Positions 55,584 to 64,000 of a stretch of 64,000 bases of DNA are shown here, piece after piece. The first letter of the stretch is position 1; each line of letters starts with the position of its first letter. The translations under genes and the position numbers were made by a program. The notes under the pieces were generated by a model that saw only the letters and a list, made by a program, of their open reading frames with translations, was not told the DNA's origin and made no database searches. Source of the stretch: Melastoma dodecandrum (Eukaryota > Streptophyta > Magnoliopsida > Myrtales > Melastomataceae); the NCBI GenBank assembly GCA_029817715.1, contig JARUPY010000492.1:62001-126000 (forward strand). Reading direction: 5' to 3'.

Positions 55584-58500
55584 TCAGCCTCTCACAAGAA
55601 TAAATATCCAATGATTGAAGGGAGGTGAGGTGGTCTCTGAGTCCCCACCCACCCTCTCCAACTTCTCCATTATCCCAAAAGTCAATTTAACGAGGGATGA
55701 GGGGAGGATGCTACTCCAATCTGCATCTGAACGAGGAGGAGGAAACACTTCCATCTCATCCATCTCATCCATCCATTCCATCCTTCCCAGAATTGTCAAT
55801 TCTCGTAAGGCGGTGAGATCCCTCAACCCCCACTCCCCAATTGGTTGATTCAACTTTTGGCATCCCCGAATCACAAGCGATTCCAGATACGGAGGCAATC
55901 CTCCTCTAGGTAAGCTTGTGATGCCTTCACAGTCCTCAATAGATAGTTTCTTGAGGGAGGTGAGGCGATGCATGTCTTGAGGCAAATTATTCACATTTGG
56001 ACAGCTGCCAAGCATAAAACGAGATAGGTTGCAGGGGAAGCTTGTAATGCCTTCACAGCCCTTAATAGATAGTTCCTTGAGGGAGGTGAGGCGATGCATG
56101 TCTTGAGGCAATGACTTCACTTTTGGACAACTGTAAAGCCAAAAACTGGACAGGTTGCAGGGGAGTGTAGGGAATACGTCCATCTCTAATTTCCGAGAAT
56201 TTAAGATGGAGAGGAAGGAGAGGGCAGACAGGTGTTGCAAGCTGTCAGTCAAAGTCGTGAGGCTTGTGCAATGCAAAATTTCCAATCCCCGCAGAGACTG
56301 AGAGACGGGACTATCTTTAGGAGCTATATCCCTTATCGACACGAGTCCATTGAGATCCTGTAGGCGAAGCTCCTCGAGAGAACCTGGAAGTTCAAATAGA
56401 GACTGTGGGAGGCTCTGACATCTGTTAACCCCAAGTCTTCTCAACGAAACAGGCAGTCCCTCGCTTGGGAAGGAAGATAGCTTATAGCAATCGGATATAC
56501 TAATCTCTTCCAGAGATGTAAGCCCAGATAAATCATCCGGCAGCTTCACTATATCTCCACAATCCATTATTTCTAGTTTCTTCAGCTTAGGAGGCAGTTG
56601 TTCCTCGCCATCCCCGTCCACGAATGACTTAAATTGAGGACAATTTTCAATCCTCATCTCTTTCAGTGAAACCCAAGAGGTCTGGAATCTCCTGTCAAAG
56701 TGAACAAGCTGGGGAATGTTTTGAAGTACCATCTTGGTCATGGATGTAAGGCCAGCCAGACAATTCAACGTTTCCCCATCGCAACCATCAATATAAATCT
56801 CGGCAAGAGATGGAAGGCTAAGACTGCACCCTCCTTTCAGTTTGGGACAATTCAACACCTTTAGATGGCGGAGACAGGGGAATGGCTGGCCATCATGGAA
56901 CAACCACTTCTCCCAAGATTTCATGGTTGTGAAACTCAAACTCCTCAGTTTCGGAAAATATGGCTTTTCGGTCCCGCAAATCTCGGTACCTATCGAAGAG
57001 ACTGAATCAAGACCGCTTATGTCCAAACTTTCGAGGGAGGGAAGTTTTCCCAAGGGAGGCAGCGAATCTACACTTCCACAGTATGCAAGGGTTATCCTGA
57101 CAACATATTTCAAACGGAGAGGATTATCAAACCAGGATGAGAATCGTTTTCCCCCATAGTGACGTATGCTGAGGGACTCGATATTTTCCGAAGGTTGCAG
57201 ATGTTGGAGGAGGAGCTTGAATTGATGGTCATTTTCCCTTGAAACTCCAGAACAAGATCCCCAGTCGAGGCTTAAGTCCAGAACCCCTTCCTTTCCAGGT
57301 AGATTGGCAACACTTGCATCCTTAATGTCATCTACGGCCAGCAAATTACTTATCGTCAACCCTCGCTGAAGGCACTTGAGGGGTCCCAGTTGCTTTAAGT
57401 CTCGACCGACTTCTTTACCTACAACAAAGTTGGAAAGTATTTCGAGATTGGTCAAATCACCTATTCGTGGAGGCATCTCTCGCAAACGATTTGGGCCTGA
57501 TATGTCGAGGTGGAGAAGTTTGGTCAGCTTGTGGATGTTCTCAGGCAACTCCTTTAGCTTACCACACTCTCGAAGTAGTAGAGATTGCAACTCGACCAAC
57601 TCACAAATTGATTGCGGCAACACTTCGATTGTTGTATAAGAAAGGTCGATGGAACGTAATAGCTTCAACTCTCCAATTCGGTTGGGCAGCTCGCTGACTT
57701 GAAAGCCCCGTAAGGATAACATCCTTAGGTTCTTCATATTCATTGTCAATTCACATAACACCTCCCCAGATACGTAGACATCTGGCCTTCGGAGTGTTGA
57801 AATTTGGAAAGCCGAAAATGTTCTTAACTTCTTCATTTCGCGATACACATCAAATCTCTTCGAATGAAGGAATTCATAATTTTGTGTGACAATTGATGCA
57901 TGACGCACTCTACCCAGCGACTTCCCATGACAGCCGGAACCATCTTTATACTCATCCGAGCTGAAGTATGAGCAATCATCAATCGACTTTGCAAGGTCAT
58001 TGACCAAATCGTGCATCGAATAATAGAACCGCTCCTCATCCCTTACTTTATGAAGAAGTGATACGGCTTCTAACTGAAGGAGATATTTCATCCCTACTTG
58101 TCGGTATGTCTGGCTGGTCCCTTTTTGAAGCAAACCATGTATGATCCACATTCGAATTACCTCATCCTGGTCGAACATGTAATCCTTCGGGAATACCGCA
58201 CAAGCCGCGAAGCATCTCTTCAAGTGGACGGGCAGGTGGAGGTAGCTTAACTTCAATGCGGGTGGAATTTTTCCCTTTTCGCTCCAAATAGAGTGAGTTA
58301 ACAATTCCTCCCATTCCTTCTCATTTTTGAAGCGAAGAAGTCCTCCGATCGTCACCACAGAAAGAGGCAACCCCTTACATTTTTCAGCTAATTGAACTGC
58401 AGTATCACGAAGAAGAGGGTGTTGTTCAAAGTTTTTCTCGCCGAGAGAGTGATAGGCGAGCAAAGATACACAATCCTCAAATGGCAGCAAGTCCAAATTC

Positions 58501-59468
58501 GTCGGACGAGGGTCTCCAACAGATTGGGTTACCTCGAGGTTTCTTATAGTGAGCAATATCCTACTTCCTTTACTTCCAGAATATAGGGGCTTGAACAGAG
58601 ATTCGAGAGCTTTATAATCAGCATTCCAGACGTCATCCAACACAATGAGGAACTTCTTTCCGGAAAGTTTTTCTTGGAGAGAGGTCTGGAGCTGATTCAG
58701 ATCCATTACCACACTGAATGAAGACGGCTGAAAGTGGTCCAGGATGCTTTTCGTGATGGCGGCCTCGTCAAATACGTCAGAAACACAAGCCCAGGCTTTG
58801 ACTTCAAATCCGGCATCCTTGTACAGCTCCTGTGCCAGGGTACTTTTACCGAGTCCGCCCATCCCCCAGATTGAAACAACGTTAAAGGGTCGGGAGGAGT
58901 CATAGGTTGCTTCAGATCCGGTCAATCGACCGAGCAGCTCCTCGATTAGCTTCTCCCTGCCAACAAACTTGGGCTCAGGCAAGGAAGTGGCGACGAAACG
59001 AGGCCAGTCGTTGGTAGGCTTGCTCGTCGAATTCTGGACTAATTTGAGTGTGTCTATGCGGCTTTTGATTCCATCCAGTCTTCGTCCCACCTCCTCGATC
59101 TGGTTGGCCATGTGATGATCTGAGATCAGGGTGGGCGGGCTGAACCGAGAGCAGCAAGCGATCAGGCGCTGAGGAAGTCTAGTCCTCTTTGACAAGGCCT
59201 GTAGCTTTGGTGCCTCTCGCTTGGCTTCAGCAGAGAACTCCTCGAGCAGGTCTTCCATGTCGTAGGCAACGTCCCTGAGGTCAGAGAGCCACGTGGCAGT
59301 AGCAGTGTCGCCTTTCATCATCATTTCCTCTGCAGAATCCAGCAAGAGTTGGATGGTCGGTAGCATATCTTGCCACGCCTTGAGCTTGTCGGAGATGCCG
59401 GTGATCCGGGAATACTCGTCGAGGAGGAGGGGACCGATCAGTTTGAGGACAGGGGAAAGGAAATCCAT
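55584..59468 (-). CDS. CC-NB-ARC-LRR disease resistance protein, NLR-B
   Basis: Single-exon NLR of 1,294 residues from the ATG at 59468 (MDFLSPVLKLIG). A longer upstream frame exists but starts only at a GTG. The motifs match NLR-A: DMEDLLEEF, P-loop GMGGLGKSTLA (Ser replaces the usual second Thr), KKFLIVLDDVWNADY, GSRILLTIRN (TT-R changed to TI-R), GLPL, CFAACAVFPKDYMF and MHDLVNDLAK. The LRR region is closely related to that of NLR-A but differs at many positions. A DEM tandem duplication (WMDEMDEMEVF) is specific to this copy. One C is missing from a run at 55643-55646 (four C, compared with five at 5117-5121 in NLR-A). This shifts the frame at GGDSETTSPP and stops the protein before the last LRR and tail. 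The lost tail remains readable in another frame down to about 55445. The upstream region differs from NLR-A and leads into a tandem array. Confidence 0.95.
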   Translation of the reverse strand: MDFLSPVLKLIGPLLLDEYSRITGISDKLKAWQDMLPTIQLLLDSAEEMMMKGDTATATWLSDLRDVAYDMEDLLEEFSAEAKREAPKLQALSKRTRLPQRLIACCSRFSPPTLISDHHMANQIEEVGRRLDGIKSRIDTLKLVQNSTSKPTNDWPRFVATSLPEPKFVGREKLIEELLGRLTGSEATYDSSRPFNVVSIWGMGGLGKSTLAQELYKDAGFEVKAWACVSDVFDEAAITKSILDHFQPSSFSVVMDLNQLQTSLQEKLSGKKFLIVLDDVWNADYKALESLFKPLYSGSKGSRILLTIRNLEVTQSVGDPRPTNLDLLPFEDCVSLLAYHSLGEKNFEQHPLLRDTAVQLAEKCKGLPLSVVTIGGLLRFKNEKEWEELLTHSIWSEKGKIPPALKLSYLHLPVHLKRCFAACAVFPKDYMFDQDEVIRMWIIHGLLQKGTSQTYRQVGMKYLLQLEAVSLLHKVRDEERFYYSMHDLVNDLAKSIDDCSYFSSDEYKDGSGCHGKSLGRVRHASIVTQNYEFLHSKRFDVYREMKKLRTFSAFQISTLRRPDVYVSGEVLCELTMNMKNLRMLSLRGFQVSELPNRIGELKLLRSIDLSYTTIEVLPQSICELVELQSLLLRECGKLKELPENIHKLTKLLHLDISGPNRLREMPPRIGDLTNLEILSNFVVGKEVGRDLKQLGPLKCLQRGLTISNLLAVDDIKDASVANLPGKEGVLDLSLDWGSCSGVSRENDHQFKLLLQHLQPSENIESLSIRHYGGKRFSSWFDNPLRLKYVVRITLAYCGSVDSLPPLGKLPSLESLDISGLDSVSSIGTEICGTEKPYFPKLRSLSFTTMKSWEKWLFHDGQPFPCLRHLKVLNCPKLKGGCSLSLPSLAEIYIDGCDGETLNCLAGLTSMTKMVLQNIPQLVHFDRRFQTSWVSLKEMRIENCPQFKSFVDGDGEEQLPPKLKKLEIMDCGDIVKLPDDLSGLTSLEEISISDCYKLSSFPSEGLPVSLRRLGVNRCQSLPQSLFELPGSLEELRLQDLNGLVSIRDIAPKDSPVSQSLRGLEILHCTSLTTLTDSLQHLSALSFLSILNSRKLEMDVFPTLPCNLSSFWLYSCPKVKSLPQDMHRLTSLKELSIKGCEGITSFPCNLSRFMLGSCPNVNNLPQDMHRLTSLKKLSIEDCEGITSLPRGGLPPYLESLVIRGCQKLNQPIGEWGLRDLTALRELTILGRMEWMDEMDEMEVFPPPRSDADWSSILPSSLVKLTFGIMEKLERVGGDSETTSPPFNHWIFILVRG

Positions 59469-59639
59469 TCGTCTCTTCTCTTGAGGGGATTTTTGCTTCT
59501 TCTTCTTATTGGTGCTGCTGCTGCTTGTTCTAACGCTTCTCACTCAAACTAAGAAATAGAGGATGGAATTGGGACACTTTTTCCCCCATTAACCCAACCG
59601 CCAAGTCTCTGTTGTGATTTGACTTTTGGTCAATAAATA

Positions 59640-62460
59640 ATAATTTGTCACATGGCCGACCATGTGACCATGTGATAATTGCATATACATTAAACAATGA
59701 TTTATTCTTTTATTACCTCTGAATAAAGAAATAATTTTACTACTCGATAATTGAAGAGAGGAATCATTCTAAGTCGATAATTGGATACAATAAATCCTTT
59801 GAAATTTAAAAATTGCATTTACAAGCCCAAGGCCGGCTTACTCTTTTACTACGGCCAAATTCGGTGACTGTAATTGTATTTGATGATTTCACCATGACCC
59901 CTCCAAAGCTCAAACAAACTATGAAAGAAATCAACGTCTCGTGTGTTCGAATACATCACTTTTTCGTTTTAGATCTGAATACATATGTATGCTAATTCTT
60001 GTAGTTTTGTTGCGAGTCTTTGTTTATTGTTAGCGATACCGGACATGTCCACATGTCGAACCCAGCACACAAGCCTAACGGATTTTCATTCTAAAATCAA
60101 TTGGTTGGAGTCAATTTTCTTTCCGACGTAGACTAGGGTCTGCCCCATTTTAATGGCAACCCTTTCAACATTTATTTTTCATTGTCGATAATTGGATACA
60201 ATAAATAATATATACTTTGAAATTTTAAAATTCATTGATGAAATGTTTGTGTTTGGATTAGTTGTTAGTGCAAGAATTAATAATTAATATTTTTATTTTT
60301 TTTATTTTTTCTGAGATTAGGTCAAGTTCACATTATCATCCTCCCCCACAAACAAACAAAAATAAGTTTGTTAGACTTTGTTTTGGATTAGATCAAGATT
60401 TATAGTTTCCGAACAAAGAAACAAAGTTGTTCTGATTATTTATGACTTGTATGAGATGATAAGTAGTAATTTGTCAGATATAAAATGAGCTCAGAGACTC
60501 TGACTGGATTAGCTGTGAATTGCGTACATATAACAATTTGTCACATGGCGGACCATGTGACCAAGTGACCATGTGATAATTGCATATACATTAAACAATG
60601 ATTTATTCTTTTATTATCTCTGAATAAAAAAATAATTTCACTTCTCGATAATTGAAGAGGGGAATCATTCAAAGTCTTTCTTTATCGATAATTGGATACA
60701 ATAAATTCTTTGAAATTTAAAAATTGCATTTACAAGCCCAAGGCCGGCTTACTCTTTTACTACGGCCAAATTCGGTGACTGTAATTGTATTTGATGATTT
60801 CACCATGACCCCTCCAAATCTCAAACAAACTACGAAAGAAAACGTCGCGTGTGTTCGAATTTATCACTTTTTTGTTTTAGATAAGAATACATATGGATGC
60901 TAATTCTTTGTAGTTTTGTTGCGTGTCTTTGTTTATTGTTAGTGATATTGGACATGTCCACATGCCGAACCCAGCACACAAGCCCAACGGATTTTCCCTC
61001 TAAAGCTAATTGACGAGGGAGTAGCCCACTACACTATATATTCTGGGCTTGAGTTAATTTTCTTTTCCGATTCAGACTTGGGTTTGCCTCATTTTAATAG
61101 CAACCCTTTCAACATTTATTTTTCATTGTTGATAATTGGATACAATAAATAATATAAACTTTGAAATTTTAAAATTCGTTAATGAAATGTTTGTGTTTGG
61201 ATTATTTTTCAATCTTGTTTGTTAGTGCAGGAATTAATAATTAATATATTTATTATTTTTATTTTTTCTGTTATTAGGTCAAGCTCACATTGTCAACTCC
61301 CCAACAAACAAACAAAAATAAGTTTGTTAGACTTTGTTTTAGATTAGATCAAGATTTATAGTTTCCGAACAAAGAAACAAAGTTATTTTGATTATTTATG
61401 ATTTGTTTGACATTATAAATAATAATTTGTCAGATATAAAATGAGCTCAGAGACTGACTGGATTAGCTGTGAATTGCGTACATATAATAATTTGTCACAT
61501 GGCCGACCATGTGACCAAGTGACCATGTGATTGTTGCTTATACATTAAACAATGATTTATTCTTTTATTACCTCTTAATAAAGAAATAATTTCACTACTC
61601 GATAATTGAAGAGAGGAATCATTCTAAGTCTTTCTTTATCGATAATTGGATACAATAAATCCTTTGAAATCTAAAAATTGCATTTACAAGCCCAAGGCCA
61701 GCTTACTCTTTTACTACGGCCAAATTCGGTGACTGTAATTGTATTTGATGATTTCACCATGACCCCTCCAAATCTCAAACAAACTACGAAAGAAAACGTC
61801 GCGTGTGTTCAAATTTATCACTTTTTCGTTTTAGATATGAATACATATGGATGCTAATTCTTTGTAGTTTTGTTGCGTGTATTTGTTTATTGTTAGTGAT
61901 ATTGGACATGTCCATATGTCGAACCCAGCACACAAGCCCAACGGATTTTCCCTCTAAAGCTAATTGGCGAGGGAGTAGCCCACTAGGCTATATATACTGA
62001 GCTGGAGTTAATTTTCTTTTCCAATGTAGACTTAGGTTTGCCTCATTTTAATGGCAACCTTTTCAACATTTATTTTTCATTGTTGATAATTGGATGCAAT
62101 AAATAATATATACTATGAAATTTTAAAAATTCATTAATGAAATGTTTGTGTTTGGATTAGTTGTCAATCTAGTTTGTTAGTGTAGGAATTAATAATTAAT
62201 AATTTTATTATTTTATTATTTTTTTTGAGATTTGGTCAAGTTCTCATTATCATCCTCCCCCACAAACAAACAAAAATAAGTTTGTTAGACTTTGTTTTTT
62301 ATTAGATCTATGAGATTAGGTCAAGTTCACATTATCATCCTCCCCCACAAACAAACAAAAATAAGTTTGTTAGACTTTGTTTTAAATTAGATCAAGATTT
62401 ATTTCCCGAACAAAGAAACAAAGTTATTTTGATTATTCGTGATTTGTATGACATTCTTTC
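59640..62460. repeat. Tandem array of a 0.9 kb unit, three copies
   Basis: Units start near 59640, 60535 and 61491 (anchor GCATATACAT at 59681 and 60582, GCTTATACAT at 61536; periods 901 and 954). Each opens with TTTGTCACATGG-CGACCATGTGACC, a cluster of CACATG/CATGTG E-boxes in inverted arrangement, then shares many blocks, for example CCCAAGGC-GGCTTACTC. The third copy ends without a following restart and has an extra 75 bp internal duplication (TGAGATT-GGTCAAGTTC... at 62228 and 62310). A truncated fourth copy is at 421-1000. No coding potential is seen. The first unit ends about 170 bases upstream of the NLR-B start codon. Confidence 0.9.
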
Positions 62461-62469
62461 ATTAATTCT

Positions 62470-64000
62470 TATATTCGTCTGATTTGATTTTGAAATTTTC
62501 ATTTGACATTGTTTTGTTGGCCTAAAGATTAAAATTAAGAGGGGTGAATTAGTATTAATGCCTAAAGGGTAAGAACATAATCTTTGTGAATTTCTATTAG
62601 CTATAGAGTCTATCGAACAAAACCCGAAGTGATCTGTCGTATACGTCGTCGATCAGACCAATGGAATGCTTTTTAATAACTTTCGAAACCTTAGAAGTTC
62701 AGGCTTAAAAGGACGTGTAGAGTATAAATAGTATAGCACAACCTCCTGTAACTCGTCTATCAACCTTCTGTAACTAAGCAGTTATCTTTCTGTTTGCGCC
62801 TTTTGTACGATAGCACTTATGAAATAATTAGCAAATAAGACTAAATAATATTCGATTTTTTAGTAGTTCGGTAGAGACTACCTACGTCCACTCTCACCCA
62901 AAATGTAGGGTGGATCAAAACGTATTAGTGATATAGAAGATGATACAGGATCAGCCATCTATAACACATGCACCTGAAGGTACTGTACTTTTGCAAGTTT
63001 GCATAGGTTAGCATGACTAACGATTACATGAGTTAGCGTGATTAACAATTGTAACCACGTGTTTGGACGTTCTCTTCCTCAGATGGTGTCCTCGCCAATT
63101 GCACTTCTATCCACTGTGACTTCTCATCGGCTCCTCACCGAGTAATCCATTATCTCCTCACTAAGAATGCACAGCAACCTGCAGGGACTTCCCCTCGGCT
63201 TCTCACCGAGTAATCCCTTGACCCCTTCGACACCTCACCGAGTAGACGTTTCTACACACAACCATAAAAATTTAGTTACAGAACTAAGTCAGTCCCTAAC
63301 CTTTTTTGCTCCTAGAGTTATCGAACTTTACTTCGGCCCACCGCACGTTGACACGTCCTAGTGCATGTCACTACAACGTTATCCATAGCTTCTAATCGAT
63401 GTTTGCCGCCCTCCAGGTCACTTTTTCGAAAGCTTCACCAATGACACTGCTTTCCGTAACTCACGCTCCTCATGTAGTGCGAAAAGAACACGAACGACAA
63501 ACTCAAAGAAAAGTCAACCGAATGTTATTGTCTCGCCACTATTCTACATTTATACACTATTATAATAACTAACAATGTCGAGTTCTTCTGTTTGTAACTA
63601 TTCAAATGAATTTAAATTAGTCTAGTATGTTAATGGACATTGTACCGCAATAGATGGAAAGTATCTTGATGTAGAACAACGAATGTAATATGTTAGTGCA
63701 ACAGTCATATTAATCACAGAAAATTATTTCCAAATTGCGGCAGCATTACGTCTGTCATATTACCTTTGGGAATCAATTAAAGATTAATTGATTTCGTCCC
63801 TAGCAAGTAACAGATTATCAGAAGGTTCTGCAAACGTGTAACCTTATGTAAAAGGAAATAATCCTCGATCTATTTACTAATCAAGTTGATTTCATCCAAA
63901 CGTCATTTCATACGTACCTGGACGTTATCATTATTGAAAAGGTTTAAAGAGGTTCGTCCATATCATATTATAAATGAATGATGACGTTCTTTAACCTTCC
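62470..64000. repeat. Probable retroelement-derived sequence
   Basis: No gene is supported. AAGAGGGGTGAATTAG (62538) and GTTCGGTAGAGACTACCTACGTCCACTC (62865-62892, read with gaps) resemble phrases seen in LTRs of plant SIRE-like copia elements. A CTCACCGAGTAATCC motif recurs at 63135, 63200 and, in part, 63225. Ends and domains were not found. Confidence 0.35.

Larger units (their letters stand above)
52595..59468. repeat. Segmental duplication, copy B (peptide genes + NLR-B)
   Basis: This is the partner of 3460-8937. Gene order and orientation are the same. The match ends at the NLR start codon: the next bases differ from those upstream of NLR-A. Confidence 0.85.

Noticed and set aside
1..64000. 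CRISPR arrays, bacterial operons or phage genes
   Set aside because: All repeats are eukaryotic in style (LTRs, microsatellites, segmental copies). No spaced short palindromic arrays were seen and genes show plant introns.

Overview
The window is nuclear DNA of a flowering plant, almost certainly a eudicot. It holds intronless CC-NB-ARC-LRR resistance genes, plant-specific WRC and DC1 proteins, split genes with GT-AG introns, plant Ty1/copia and Ty3/gypsy (Tat-type) retroelements and a fossil caulimovirus-like polymerase. I cannot name the species from the sequence alone. Most of the window is repeat-rich accessory DNA. Only five loci look like plausibly functional protein genes: the two NLR genes, a RING-finger E3 ligase gene, a WRC-domain gene and a DC1-domain gene.

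Layout. 1-424: minus-strand fragment of a chalcone/stilbene synthase-like gene, cut by the window edge and by a repeat. 421-2540: a truncated copy of a 0.9 kb repeat, then degenerate tandem repeats. 2890-8937: copia LTR, decayed cysteine-rich secreted peptide genes, and NLR-A on the minus strand. 8940-11940: AT-rich spacer. 11990-17036: a decayed Tat-lineage gypsy element, joined at 17040 to a decayed caulimovirus-like RT/RNase H region (to about 19200). 20365-21415: inverted repeats enclosing a captured gene fragment. 25928-27244: RING E3 ligase. 32048-33793: four-exon WRC gene. 34330-41490: a graveyard of DC1, LTR, VIT/MEB-like and fructosamine-kinase-like pseudogenes. 42374-45199: intact DC1 gene plus a truncated tandem copy. 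46870-47890: fragments of two chromatin-remodeller genes (PKR1/CHR4-like and CLASSY-like). 48270-51224: second copy of the 3 kb segment at 34755-37733. 51225-59468: copia fragment with LTR, second peptide-gene cluster and NLR-B. 59640-62460: three tandem copies of the 0.9 kb repeat directly upstream of NLR-B. 62520-64000: repeat-like DNA.

The dominant theme is duplication followed by decay. The module copia LTR, cysteine-rich peptide gene, NLR occurs twice in the same order and orientation. The NLR pair shares coding sequence and 3' flank but not the 5' flank. Each NLR copy has lost the canonical end of its LRR domain through a different single-base deletion, and each peptide-gene copy has lost different cysteines. 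No wholly new system is proven. The best candidates for a second look are the NLR plus cysteine-rich-peptide module, the E-box-rich tandem array upstream of NLR-B, and the side-by-side remodeller fragments.
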